A stretch of DNA of 64,000 bases from Rhodohalobacter mucosus (GCF_003150675.1 NZ_QGGB01000009.1:268311-332310), one strand, 5' to 3'. Shown: positions 53,180 through 62,767, counted from the first letter of the stretch. Program-made: numbers and translations. The notes: generated from the letters alone by a model not told the origin.

Positions 53180-56113
53180 TCAAAAAGGTACCACGGCCCT
53201 CACACGGTAGTAGAGGTCTATATCCGCATCCGTAAACAGCTCTTCTGCGGGCTGAGCAATGCCTATGGCATGTGCAAAACGAATCCCCAGAAGATTGATC
53301 CGGTTCTTAAGCTCGGTGCCGGCACCCCAGCGCTTTTCCGTTCCAATCGTACCGTCCGACCTGCGTGCATTCCAAACGACGCCGGCATCGGTGAACAGTG
53401 AGAGCGATGTGGAGCCAAGGTCAACCACGCCACCCAGTATGGATGTATCCATCGAGGGCGTGACGGGCATGCGGTATTCAAGCGAACTGAAGAATACGCG
53501 CTCGCCGGCTATGAAGCTGCGGTATCCCCGCACCCGCTCCGCTTCCGAAAAGAGTTCCAGCGGTACCTGTCCCGGCAGATTCAGGCTGATGTTGTCGTTT
53601 CGCGAAAAACCGATAAAATCCTGCGGCAGCGGCTCTCCCCACTGCTGCTGAAAACGCCCGTAGAGATAGAGACGCTGCAGGCCGAACCCGGGCAATACGC
53701 TGTATGCGCTCAGGTCGGCTGTGGCAAAGCGAACATCGGAACCCAGAATCTCTTCCGCTCCGGTAATCATGGCACGCAGACCCCACCCGTCGAGAGGGTG
53801 TACAATGTTGTTGCGCCAGGGCCGCTGCTTCTTTACGGAGAGACCAATTGTCAGGTCGGTCTGACGCGCACGTTCGGGCTGCGGAATCAGGGTTGTGTTG
53901 TCAAATTGATCGGCCTCATACGGTTTAACCAGCACGTGACGAAGCCGCGCAAACACGGATCCGTTCTGATAGGGCGCTTCCAGTGCATCCAGTGGCATGT
54001 TCATGGCCAGGTCGCCCCCCCGCAGCTCCTGAACCAGGAAGCGGTCGCCGTAGAAAAAGGCGCTGCCGGGTATTTTGTAAATATTGACGGAAAGGGTTGG
54101 GTACAGCTGATTGTTGATGTAGCTGAGCAGGCCGTAGGAGTTGTCTGCATTGCCAAAGGATACATTGCCGCTGCCCGCGATCATGTGTTTGGCCAGCGGT
54201 TCCACCCAGCCGGTGGTGCCGAAAAGGCCCCAGTTCTCCCTGTCGCCGTAATAGGGAAGTACGATGCTTGCAGCGTGCGTTATGTTACGGAAAGAGCGGT
54301 AAGGTGCCTTTGATATGATAAGGCTATCGTCAGGTTCAAGGTCAAATGGGATCCATTCAGGAGCCTGTTTGTTTCTCCATGTGGCATAGGCCCCGGGGAG
54401 AAGGGGCTCTCGATCGATCGTCTGCCTGCCGGCATCCACCCACCAGGCGTGATCGCGTCTTTTGGTCTCACTGGCCCTCACAAGGAGCGAGCCGTGCTGC
54501 AGGGAATCGCTAGGCGCACTCCAGCCGTACACCTCGCCACCCGTGAAAAGACGTGTAATGCGCGACTCCTGACCGGTATCAAAATCATAGACAAACACAT
54601 TGGGCACCTCGTCGCGCAGCGAGTTGTAGGCCACCTTCGACCCGTCATGATTCAAAACAAACCGGCGGTTGTCATGGTCCGGGTTATCCAGGAGCATCTC
54701 ACCGTCCGAATCAGGATCGTACAGTACCATATACCGGCTGCCGTCGGCGTCAAATTTATGAAAGAGCCATCGGTTCTGCCGTGCAACCCAGACGGGATGA
54801 ATCATCTGGATATCTCCGGTGTATCGGGTTACCCGGGTTTCAATGCCCGTCTCCGGATCGAGGATGAACAAATTGCCCGTACCGTTTTCATTTACAACAT
54901 AACCGATTGTTTCTGGTTTCGGTCCCGGCACGGGATAGCGCGCCCGGCGACTGTGCGTGAGCCGTCTTTCTTCACCGGTTTCAACATTCAGCGCATGGAT
55001 ATCATTGATCAGGGATGATGTTTTGCCCCTCACTCTGCGGCTGTAAAAAAGGGTTTTGCCGTCCCTGCTCCAGCTCAGATCATTGTTGATACTTCCTTCG
55101 GCAACGATTCTGGTTGACCGTGAGGAGTCGTTGTTGACGATGTAGAGTCTGCGGACCGGCCGCTGCAGGGAAGTGAGCGAGAGCACTGCGATGAGGCTGT
55201 CGTTCGGACTTGAAGCCATGTCGGAGTAGAATTGCCCCGGAAGCGGTAAACGGTCTGTATCGAGAGAGTCGGTGCGCTCCATTTGAGACGCCAGTGTATT
55301 GTAATAGACGTTCATGTGCTTTCTCCAGTCCTCGTAGAATGCACGATACCCTCCATCCACAATCTTTCTGAAACCCCCATAGAAATCGTGGTATTCGAAT
55401 ATTCCAAGTATCTTTTCACGATGGGCCAGCAGGTTTGCGAGTGAACTGTCGCCATAGGTTTCGGCGAAATAGCGAAGCTGCGAGTTACCCGATGCGTACA
55501 TCAGGCGGCCGTTTTCGGCAGATTGTCCGTCATTGAATCCCGGCCTGCTGTCGAAAATAGCCTTTCGAAGCCAGCGGTCGCCGCGCTGGGAGTCCCACAG
55601 CTCGGTTTGATACTGTGCCAGCCCTTCGGTCCAGAACCGTGGCAGCGGTTCTGCAAAGGTGTATTGCCAGAGTCCCATGTTGCTCCAGATCGCCTTGAAG
55701 TGAAAGATGTGACCCAGCTCGTGCGCGATCACTTTACGAAGCCACTTGGCGCTTCCTGTCCAGGTATCGGCGTAATCGTTCAGGTTTACCCAGATCATCG
55801 TATAGCCTTTGCCAATCGGGTTGGCGAACCCGTTGACGATTTCATCCTCATCGGAGAGATAGACGGGGATTTTCTTTTCAAACTCTACGTTCAGATTGGC
55901 AGAGAGTGCATCATAGGATGCCTCGGAAATAGAGGCTGCAAGCGGTATGATGTCCGCAATGCGCTCCGGATAAATGATCCGGAAGTGTTCCGTCTCAGCC
56001 ACCTGCCACTTCAGGTAGGGATGGTTGCGGTTGTTGATCGAGTTAAACCCCTGGGCAAAAAGGCCGGATACAAAAAAAAGGGTTGCCGCAAATAGTGAGA
56101 GAAAAAATTTCAT
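53180..56113 (-). CDS. Outer-membrane protease-propeller-barrel protein
   Basis: A 977-residue protein starting MKFFLSLFAATLFFVSGLFA (signal peptide); a longer frame upstream comes from repeat DNA. Residues ~30-270 are a peptidase-MA-like gluzincin: VIAHELGHIFHF (HExxH at 131-135) with downstream RFWTEGLAQY (third ligand Glu163). Residues ~320-650 contain TolB/WD40-like propeller repeats (LSWSRDGKTLFYSRR, LNHDGSKVAYNSL). The last ~240 residues look like an Omp85/BamA-type beta-barrel (RVRGYRSFIAGERVFFSSLEYRMP, SLFTDAGVVWN, ending AVVPF). It would be a barrel-anchored surface or periplasmic protease. Barrel and peptidase identities are from motifs only. Confidence 0.8.
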   Translation of the reverse strand: MKFFLSLFAATLFFVSGLFAQGFNSINNRNHPYLKWQVAETEHFRIIYPERIADIIPLAASISEASYDALSANLNVEFEKKIPVYLSDEDEIVNGFANPIGKGYTMIWVNLNDYADTWTGSAKWLRKVIAHELGHIFHFKAIWSNMGLWQYTFAEPLPRFWTEGLAQYQTELWDSQRGDRWLRKAIFDSRPGFNDGQSAENGRLMYASGNSQLRYFAETYGDSSLANLLAHREKILGIFEYHDFYGGFRKIVDGGYRAFYEDWRKHMNVYYNTLASQMERTDSLDTDRLPLPGQFYSDMASSPNDSLIAVLSLTSLQRPVRRLYIVNNDSSRSTRIVAEGSINNDLSWSRDGKTLFYSRRVRGKTSSLINDIHALNVETGEERRLTHSRRARYPVPGPKPETIGYVVNENGTGNLFILDPETGIETRVTRYTGDIQMIHPVWVARQNRWLFHKFDADGSRYMVLYDPDSDGEMLLDNPDHDNRRFVLNHDGSKVAYNSLRDEVPNVFVYDFDTGQESRITRLFTGGEVYGWSAPSDSLQHGSLLVRASETKRRDHAWWVDAGRQTIDREPLLPGAYATWRNKQAPEWIPFDLEPDDSLIISKAPYRSFRNITHAASIVLPYYGDRENWGLFGTTGWVEPLAKHMIAGSGNVSFGNADNSYGLLSYINNQLYPTLSVNIYKIPGSAFFYGDRFLVQELRGGDLAMNMPLDALEAPYQNGSVFARLRHVLVKPYEADQFDNTTLIPQPERARQTDLTIGLSVKKQRPWRNNIVHPLDGWGLRAMITGAEEILGSDVRFATADLSAYSVLPGFGLQRLYLYGRFQQQWGEPLPQDFIGFSRNDNISLNLPGQVPLELFSEAERVRGYRSFIAGERVFFSSLEYRMPVTPSMDTSILGGVVDLGSTSLSLFTDAGVVWNARRSDGTIGTEKRWGAGTELKNRINLLGIRFAHAIGIAQPAEELFTDADIDLYYRVRAVVPF

Positions 56114-56184
56114 GGTCAGAGTTCGAAGCAGATGAATGAAATGAAAACATGCACATGAATCTAACCGATTTTGAATAAAAAACA

Positions 56185-56265
56185 ACTGTTGGTTGTTGGT
56201 GGTCAGTTGTCTGTCGTTGGTTGTCCGTTGTTTGGAATTTGTGATTTGTGAATTGAAATTTCCTT
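56185..56265. repeat. Heptamer arrays (GTTGGTT / GTCAGTT and GGAATTT / GTGATTT)
   Basis: Continuous period-7 tract just upstream of the protease-barrel gene: GTTGGTT, GTTGGTG, GTCAGTT, GTCTGTC, GTTGGTT, GTCCGTT, then GGAATTT, GTGATTT, GTGAATT. Words mutate but the register is kept. Confidence 0.8.
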
Positions 56266-56353
56266 TCCAATGAATTATCACATATTCACTTCAGGATTTG
56301 CCAACTGCTTCCGGATTCCCGGGGCTAACGAACCACCAACCACTAACCACTAT

Positions 56354-57742
56354 CTACATTCCTTCCCCGTCGATTTCTGTATTAAACAGATGTCTTAACT
56401 GCGCAACAATACGCCTGTCGCCAAAGCGGTTGAGGGCAAGCCTGAATGCCGGGACCCTATCGGCCGACTCATAATCTAATGCGGTTGCCCGGAATAGGTC
56501 AATGGCTGCCTGTTCCGCAACACCATCCGCCGGATGCAGGGCAATGATTTCGCTCAGATAGGCGGCAAGAGGTGCATAATCCGGCACTATCTGAAGCAGG
56601 AAACCGGGAAGCGTACGGTTTATAGCCCATGCAGGATGCGTTGGATGAATGGTATCTGGAATCTTCATGAGAATCTGCCTGTCGTATTCGGGAAGTTCCG
56701 ACGAATGCGGTTCGGGCAGGAATGCACGGTACTCGCTGTATATCTGATGCTGCTGCAGTAAAGACGCGTATAAAAGGTACAAAAGACCATGCTGGGTTTC
56801 GGTAAGTGTCTCATCCAGTATGAACTTTTCAGTTTCATTCAGTCGTACCTGACGATCCGGTTGGTAGGGAAATTTTGGCTTGTTTTCATCAAGGAGGAGC
56901 CTGAAATGGTTGGCCATTGAAACCTGCGATTCGTTTGGGTTTTCGATAACCATAAGAGTTTGCGGAAATCGTCGTATCTGCATCAGGGGCATTACCCAGT
57001 GACGGTCATCCGGGTTTTCAAAGACAATGAATGCGCTTAATGGTCCGGTTCCCTGCAAATCCAATCCCCGGTAAAACTCCTGGTACGGCATGGTTTGCCG
57101 TGGCGTATAGCGGATTTCCACGGAATCGGCCGGCAGGCCGGTATGCAAAACGGATTCAAACGTGCCGTCTTCACGCAGATTGTAACCGTCGGCATCAGGA
57201 TGCGGATGAGAGCCGGATCCGTAGCTTAAACCGCGTATCTGGTAACGCAGCGTGTCGGTTTGGGCAGGAATGAATGCAAAAATGGAACCGTCATCTGCAT
57301 GGTGGAACCAGAATCCGGACATATAATCGTATTCATTGAAATTTCCGGTTACCCGGATCCATTTCAGATAGTCATCATTTACAAAATATTCTCCTTCATT
57401 AAACCGGTGTGGAATAAGATAGATTGTGAACCGAAGGGATGGCTGCCCGTCTGCGAGCAGCAGGAAATAGGACGATTTATGATAGATGCCGTTGAAACGA
57501 ATGGAATAAAGGCCTTTTTGGGTCAGTTCGGCCCGAAAAAAACCGTTTTGGTCTGCCTTAACAGTTGAACGGTGATCTGTAAAGATATCGGCGGGGCCGG
57601 GCGGGATAACGGTTACATAGATCTCCGGAATAGCCTCACCGCTTGCACTTAAAATATTTCCCTCAAGAAGCGTCTGACTGAGTGCACTCTGCCAGAATAC
57701 AACTGTATAAAGAAAGGGCAATATGTAGCGAAAACAGTGCAT
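56354..57742 (-). CDS. Secreted protein with carboxypeptidase-regulatory-like N-domain
   Basis: A 462-residue product with a signal peptide (LPFLYTVVFWQSALSQ). The N-terminal LLEGNILSASGEAIPEIYVTVIPPG ... FRAELTQKGLYSIRFNG resembles a CarboxypepD_reg-like beta sandwich. The rest is soluble alpha/beta, with a helical second half (TLTETQHGLLYLLYASLLQQHQIYSEYRAF and ELFRATALDYESADRVPAF) of TPR-like appearance. No catalytic motif was seen and no family recognised. It lies 240 bases upstream of the barrel-protease gene, same strand; a shared transcript is possible. Single copy. Confidence 0.7.
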   Translation of the reverse strand: MHCFRYILPFLYTVVFWQSALSQTLLEGNILSASGEAIPEIYVTVIPPGPADIFTDHRSTVKADQNGFFRAELTQKGLYSIRFNGIYHKSSYFLLLADGQPSLRFTIYLIPHRFNEGEYFVNDDYLKWIRVTGNFNEYDYMSGFWFHHADDGSIFAFIPAQTDTLRYQIRGLSYGSGSHPHPDADGYNLREDGTFESVLHTGLPADSVEIRYTPRQTMPYQEFYRGLDLQGTGPLSAFIVFENPDDRHWVMPLMQIRRFPQTLMVIENPNESQVSMANHFRLLLDENKPKFPYQPDRQVRLNETEKFILDETLTETQHGLLYLLYASLLQQHQIYSEYRAFLPEPHSSELPEYDRQILMKIPDTIHPTHPAWAINRTLPGFLLQIVPDYAPLAAYLSEIIALHPADGVAEQAAIDLFRATALDYESADRVPAFRLALNRFGDRRIVAQLRHLFNTEIDGEGM

Positions 57743-58039
57743 TGCACTAAGTACTAATAATGCAGTATAGTGTCAAGGGGAAAGTTTGCGGTGGTCAGTG
57801 GATAGTTGTTGGTTGCATTCCCTGGCAAGATATCAGCCTGCGAAGTTGCCAACGGAAGGCAGCAGGTTTCAGGCGGCATGTCACGGGGTCTCGGGAGCAA
57901 CAGGAGCCAGGTTCCGGTAAGAATGAAATCCTATTCTTAAAGACCGGAGAAAGGCACATGCGAGCGGGGAATTCATTCCCCGTGCCGGGCATCAGGCAAG
58001 CAACCAACCAACCACTCACCACTCACAACCAGCCAAAAC

Positions 58040-59359
58040 CTAGTTCTCCATCATGTAATCGATCGTCAGATTGGCCATTGCCCGTAACCCTGTTTTCATA
58101 CCCTCTTCCTCGATGTAGAAGTCCGGAGTGTGATGCGGAGCTGCGTCTTCGGGGTTCATTCCCGCCGGCATGCCGCCGATGAAAAAGTAGAGGCCGGGCA
58201 CTTCTTTCTGAAAGAAGGAGAAGTCCTCAGCACCGGTGATTGCATTTATGACAATGGCATTCTCGGGCCCGGCTACCCGCTTAAGAGTTGGCGCCATCCG
58301 GGCAGTTAAATCGGGATCGTTGTACGTAATCGGATAGCCATCATAGATCGTCAGCTTGGCTTCAGCACCAAAGCTTTTGGCCGTATATTCCACCGTTCGG
58401 TGCATCTGCTCAAACAGTTTTTCCTGCATCTCGGTGTCAAGTGTGCGGATGGTTCCCTCCATGTAGGCGGTTTCGGGAATGATATTGTTTCGGACACCCG
58501 CATCGATAATGCCAACCGTAATCACAGCGGCTTCTTTGGTTAACTCCGTCTGGCGGCTCACAACGGACTGCAGATTGTTGATGATCTGTGCCGATGCAAC
58601 AATGGGATCCACGCCTCCCCAGGGCTGTGAGCCGTGCGTCTGGGCCCCCATCACGTCAATGGAAAACCGATTCGAGGCAGCCATGATGCTTCCCGAGCGG
58701 TAGGTGATTGTACCCACCGGGGACTGGGAGTAGATATGAAGCCCGAAAACCGCATCCACGTCCGGGTTCGTCAAAACTCCCTCTTCCACCATCATTTCGG
58801 CACCGCCCTCCTCGCCGGGAGGTGTTCCCTCTTCAGCCGGCTGAAAAATGAATTTAACGGTTCCGGGGAGCTCCTCTTTTTGTGCGGCCAGCATTTCGGC
58901 AACGCCCATCAGGATGGCGATGTGTGTGTCGTGACCGCAGGCATGCATCACCGGCACTTCATTTCCCATATATTCACCGACAGCCTGCGAGGCAAAGGGG
59001 ATATCCACGCGCTCTTTTACGGGTAGTGCGTCCATGTCGGCCCGCAGCCCCACTACAGGACCGGGTTTACCACCCCTCAGCACACCCACCACGCCGGTGT
59101 GGGCCACTTCCGTCTCCACCTCTATACCCAGTGAGCGCAGGTGTTCCGCAACCATGGTGGCCGTCTCAAATTCCCTGTTCGATAGCTCCGGATACTGGTG
59201 AAAGTGCCGGCGCCACTCCACTACGTTCTCATAGAGTTCTTCGGATTTTGAATCGATATAGGTTTGCCAGTCCATACCGGAACCATTCTGGGCGATCAAG
59301 GGTGAAGAGTCGAAACATACGGCAGCCAGAAGGAGAAGCAGAGTCATTCGAATATGCAT
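58040..59359 (-). CDS. M20-family amidohydrolase/peptidase, secreted
   Basis: A 439-residue product from MHIRMTLLLLLAAVCFDSSP (signal peptide); the longer frame begins at a TTG. Metal-binding motifs of M20D amidohydrolases are MHACGHDTHIAILMGVAEML, AEEGTPPGEEGG (catalytic Glu) and APHHTPDFYIEEEGM. The family cleaves N-acyl amino acids, aromatic amidates or related substrates; the substrate is unknown. A periplasmic location is inferred from the signal. It is monocistronic. Confidence 0.92.
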   Translation of the reverse strand: MHIRMTLLLLLAAVCFDSSPLIAQNGSGMDWQTYIDSKSEELYENVVEWRRHFHQYPELSNREFETATMVAEHLRSLGIEVETEVAHTGVVGVLRGGKPGPVVGLRADMDALPVKERVDIPFASQAVGEYMGNEVPVMHACGHDTHIAILMGVAEMLAAQKEELPGTVKFIFQPAEEGTPPGEEGGAEMMVEEGVLTNPDVDAVFGLHIYSQSPVGTITYRSGSIMAASNRFSIDVMGAQTHGSQPWGGVDPIVASAQIINNLQSVVSRQTELTKEAAVITVGIIDAGVRNNIIPETAYMEGTIRTLDTEMQEKLFEQMHRTVEYTAKSFGAEAKLTIYDGYPITYNDPDLTARMAPTLKRVAGPENAIVINAITGAEDFSFFQKEVPGLYFFIGGMPAGMNPEDAAPHHTPDFYIEEEGMKTGLRAMANLTIDYMMEN

Positions 59360-59758
59360 GGAGAGAGTGTTTGATTGATGGGAAAGTTGAATTAACAACG
59401 GGAATTTGAATTTTGCAAGGATTGAGTGGAGGTGTTGGTTGTTTGAGTCTTGAGAAGTGAGAAGGCAGAAGGCAAAAGGCAGAAGTGAAAAGATCGCAGT
59501 TCGTTTATCGTGATTCGTTGTTCGTCAATCATTCACACCCTGCACCCTGCACCCATTGCATTGTAACGTTTAGTGTATAGATGCATCTTTTCCTAAGATG
59601 AAGAAAGCCAATATCATGAGAATGAAAAGTGTAAAATTCTCTAACATGGGATCAATTTATTGGTTAAATGCAAACATTCTTATTTCTTCCATCGAATAAA
59701 TCACTTCAGAATGCGGGATTTGAACCTGAAGTTCGTTTTTAAATAAATCATCACAGAC
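59360..59758. other. Intergenic region with heptamer arrays
   Basis: About 400 bases before the large repeat protein. 59440-59560 is almost all period-7 words: GAGTCTT, GAGAAGT, CAGAAGG, CAAAAGG, then TCGTTTA, TCGTGAT, TCGTTGT, TCGTCAA, then CACCCTG. The last 200 bases are AT-rich and may carry the promoter of the next gene. Confidence 0.8.
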
Positions 59759-62539
59759 ATGAGAGTTCTACCATTTTCCAAACGGGAACCGTTTATCCTG
59801 TTTGCAGTCGCATTTATATTTATCTGTTTTACACTTCAATCAGCCAGTGCGCGTCAAAGCGACCGGCCATTTTCACTTGATCTGAATGTTGGCGGCGGAT
59901 TGATTGGCAACTCCGGTACAGGCACAGCATTTCAGCCCGAGGTGGGCTTTAGCTACATGCCCGGTGCATGGGGGGTTGGAATCAATGCTGGACTGTACAG
60001 ATTTGACTCGGGTTTCAGTCCCGATCAGTACAGAACGGGTTTTGAAGAGTATACTGTCTCTGAGCAGGATGATGACCGCTGGAGATCCTTTTTTATCAAC
60101 GCAGGCCCGCGATTTGAGCAGAATTTGAGCCGTATTTTCAGCTTGAAGCTGGGCCTTGACCTGTCGATGAACTATCAGGAAGGGCCCACGCAATCAGTAA
60201 GGTTTAACGATCCTACCGGTGAGATGGAAAATGCGGGTTTTGACACGAATATTGTACTTGCCCAAATGGACGGGAGTGCCGATGCGGGATGGAGCACCGC
60301 ATTGCGGCCCCAGCTTCAGCTGGAGTTCAGTCCGGGTTTCAGCGACCGCTTCAGCTTTAACGTAACGACGGGTATTCAGCACCAGCTGTCCGACAGGGAG
60401 ATGACCTACAGTGCACGGGATCTCTCGGACGTGAGACCGATGGATAATGTTTACGAGATGCACTTTCAATTCGATAATGCACCGGTCGTTCAGCGGACCG
60501 AAACAGCTCCAAGAACCAACGTTTTTGCCAACGCAGGGATTAAAATACGGTTCGGGAAATCATCCTCGCGCGGACTGCACCCCGAAGGAATTATACACAG
60601 GGACATAGCTGCCCGAAACCCCGCAGCAACGCCGGCGACGGCCTGTCCCTCTTCCGCGCCATTTCGCTGTCCGTCGGGCGAATGCGTGACGTCGGCAGAC
60701 CGTTGTCCAACAGCAGCTGGAAATGACCGGATACCGGCAGATTCCGGTGATTGCAACGATGAGGGGGAGTGTCCGCGCCCAGGCGATACGGTGGAAACGG
60801 CACAGGACTACAATTCCAGCCGGTCTAACAGACCCAGAACGGAAATTCGGAGGGATGACCGCGGTGGAAACCGCGAATTTGTGCATGAAGCAAATATGAT
60901 GGCCAGGCTGATCAACCCATTGGGTACTGTTGTTTCAGCGGGTTCGGTTACCATGAGCGCAGGACCGGGCAATCCGCTGCATGAAGAAACCGGTGAGACT
61001 GAAAATCCTCTTTATGAAGGCCAGGCCAGCGATGGAGATAGCGGCGACAATAACGAAAACGATGCTGTATCAGAGGTTTGGCGGTATGATATGCAGCCGG
61101 GGTCGTATTGCGTGTCTCTATCCACGATGAAGATCTCAACCAACTCGCAAAAGGGTATGAGATCCGGAGCCCAAAACCACAACTCCAGCCGCAGCAACCG
61201 CACCAGCGCGATAGCCAATCCTGATCTGAACGGGGGAGGCAGCAATGCGGGTACGGACAGCACAACAACATCGAGGATGGATGCCCAGAACCACAACTCC
61301 AGTCGCAGCAACCGCACCAGCGCGATAGCCAATCCTGATCTGAACGGGGGAGGCGGCAATGCGGGTACGGACAGCACAACAACATCGAGGATGGATGCCC
61401 AGAACCACAACTCCAGTCGCAGCAACCGCACCAGTGCCATTGCCAATCCTGATCTGAACGGGGGAGGCAGCAATGCGGGTACGGACAGCACAATGACATC
61501 GAGGATGGATGCCCAGAATCATAACTCCAGTCGCAGCAACCGTACCAGTGCCATTGCCAATCCTGATTTGGATACGGGTGATACCGGTACAGACGGACAG
61601 GTAAACACAAGAGCCATTCCACCGTCTATTCACGGTATAGCTGTAGATGATCCGACAAATCTAAAACCGGATACCGATCAGAATGGGTTCCCTGAATTCA
61701 TGAAAAGCGCATCCTTCAGCATCAGCAAACGGAGCGCACGAACCGGACGCAGTCAAAGCCCCATTTATGAGGGTGATACAAACGCCGGGTCAAATGCGAT
61801 ATACCAATCTGAGGATGCGCTCGCGGCTGGCGGGGGTGATCTGGACGGTGACGGATATGGCGATGTGGCAGCGGATGGGTTTCATTTTGAACTGGAGATT
61901 ATGGCATCAGATTTAGGGTCTGCAGCATCCGATAGTCGTTCTGACGATCGCGGAAGTAGCCCAAATGCTCCTCCCGGAAACCAGGTTGCACCCTCACAAA
62001 CGAAAGTAATCGTTATGGGCATGACGAATAATGGTGACAATCCTCCTTCAGAAGAGTCAGCAGATACAGCCGCCGAATTGGACGCTGATTCGGATGAGGA
62101 TGGCATACCTGAGTATAATGATCCGGATTCAGACGATGACGGACTGTTGGACGGATTGGAGAGTGCAACATTCAGTATCAGCGATGACTCGGGTCTGGAT
62201 ATTGTTGACGTCATCGCCAGCCGGGGCGGGGATGGTATTGCCGGTACCCGTTCGGGTGGCCAAGAAAATCCGCTGGCTGTGGATGAAATGGAGTGGGTGG
62301 AGTCCACCGCGCAGGGAGTGCGTCCACCTAATGACGTGTATGAATGGACCTATAAGCTGAGTGCCCTGATGCAGGGTGAGGACCTTCCCGGTAGCGGTAC
62401 GCTATCCGTTGTCTACACCGGCGGAGCCTGGCATTTTGATGTACAGTTTGATCCGGATCACGACGGTGACGGATATGGCGACCTGCTGAGGAACAGCTCG
62501 TTCAGCATCAGCAAGCGCAGCGCCCGAACCGGCAGATAA
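59759..62539 (+). CDS. Secreted repeat protein: barrel-like N-part, LDLa-like module, 38-residue repeats, TSP3-like repeats
   Basis: A 926-residue protein with a signal peptide (AFIFICFTLQSASA). Residues ~35-270 are beta-strand-rich (SLDLNVGGGLIG, LKLGLDLSMNYQ, VFANAGIKIRFGKSS), like a small outer-membrane barrel. Residues ~296-338 hold six Cys spaced like an LDL-receptor class A module (CPSSAPFRCPSGECVTSADRC). Residues ~471-608 are 3.6 tandem copies of a 38-residue unit (NHNSSRSNRTSAIANPDLNG); the NSSRSNR word also occurs at 352. DADSDEDGIPEYNDPDSDDD resembles calcium-binding TSP3 repeats. SFSISKRSARTGR occurs near 650 and again as the exact C-terminus. Function is unknown; a surface-exposed, calcium-dependent adhesin is inferred. 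Confidence 0.75.
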   Translation: MRVLPFSKREPFILFAVAFIFICFTLQSASARQSDRPFSLDLNVGGGLIGNSGTGTAFQPEVGFSYMPGAWGVGINAGLYRFDSGFSPDQYRTGFEEYTVSEQDDDRWRSFFINAGPRFEQNLSRIFSLKLGLDLSMNYQEGPTQSVRFNDPTGEMENAGFDTNIVLAQMDGSADAGWSTALRPQLQLEFSPGFSDRFSFNVTTGIQHQLSDREMTYSARDLSDVRPMDNVYEMHFQFDNAPVVQRTETAPRTNVFANAGIKIRFGKSSSRGLHPEGIIHRDIAARNPAATPATACPSSAPFRCPSGECVTSADRCPTAAGNDRIPADSGDCNDEGECPRPGDTVETAQDYNSSRSNRPRTEIRRDDRGGNREFVHEANMMARLINPLGTVVSAGSVTMSAGPGNPLHEETGETENPLYEGQASDGDSGDNNENDAVSEVWRYDMQPGSYCVSLSTMKISTNSQKGMRSGAQNHNSSRSNRTSAIANPDLNGGGSNAGTDSTTTSRMDAQNHNSSRSNRTSAIANPDLNGGGGNAGTDSTTTSRMDAQNHNSSRSNRTSAIANPDLNGGGSNAGTDSTMTSRMDAQNHNSSRSNRTSAIANPDLDTGDTGTDGQVNTRAIPPSIHGIAVDDPTNLKPDTDQNGFPEFMKSASFSISKRSARTGRSQSPIYEGDTNAGSNAIYQSEDALAAGGGDLDGDGYGDVAADGFHFELEIMASDLGSAASDSRSDDRGSSPNAPPGNQVAPSQTKVIVMGMTNNGDNPPSEESADTAAELDADSDEDGIPEYNDPDSDDDGLLDGLESATFSISDDSGLDIVDVIASRGGDGIAGTRSGGQENPLAVDEMEWVESTAQGVRPPNDVYEWTYKLSALMQGEDLPGSGTLSVVYTGGAWHFDVQFDPDHDGDGYGDLLRNSSFSISKRSARTGR
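61169..61581 (+). repeat. 114-bp coding tandem repeat
   Basis: 3.6 copies with starts at 61169, 61283, 61397 and 61511, exactly 114 bases apart, inside the 926-residue protein. Copies are more than 90% identical at DNA level by eye, including silent positions, so expansion is recent and copy number may vary between strains. Antisense open frames here are artefacts. Confidence 0.92.
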
Positions 62540-62571
62540 AATGTTTACCTCCCCGAAGTTCGGGGCGGTTC

Positions 62572-62606
62572 AAAAAAAAGCCCGCCGGCTTTCATACCGG
62601 CGGGCT
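62572..62606 (-). terminator. Intrinsic terminator of ncRNA copy 3
   Basis: Perfect 10-bp stem AGCCCGCCGG / CCGGCGGGCT with loop TATGAAAG, then eight T on the minus strand. Confidence 0.88.
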
Positions 62607-62767
62607 CAAACGTCTCTGATGATCGTAAGGGATCTGGCTGGGGGTAACAGCCGCTCTCAGTTCAATGTGCTCTCTCTATGTCAAATAAGTAAATCACTAT
62701 CTATGTGTAACTCTCTGTGATTAATCTACGCGATGTTTGGTTTGCAGACACTACATGATCATGTGGA
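62572..62767 (-). ncRNA. Putative structured ncRNA, copy 3
   Basis: Third copy of the element at 10036 and 12125, here on the minus strand and 50 kb away. Its flanks share nothing with the other copies, so homology stops at the ~193-base core. It keeps ACATGATCATGT, CATCGCGTAGATT, GTTACACATAGATAGTGATT, the GGCTG-TTACCCC-CAGCC hairpin and GATCATCAGAGACGTT. A short segment between hairpin and terminator differs (ATCCCTTAC against ACCTTACAA). It terminates towards the convergent 926-residue gene. Upstream lies the GIY-YIG gene on the same strand, 110 bases away, so read-through from it is possible, but the core itself looks autonomous. Confidence 0.65.

Noticed and set aside
59904..60128. Short alternative frames inside the 926-residue gene
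   Set aside because: Overlap a longer, better supported frame with signal peptide.
60948..61633. Antisense frames of 159-224 codons (Cys/Trp-rich repeats)
   Set aside because: Mirror images of the 114-bp repeat inside the 926-residue gene; the plus-strand frame has the signal peptide and domain structure.
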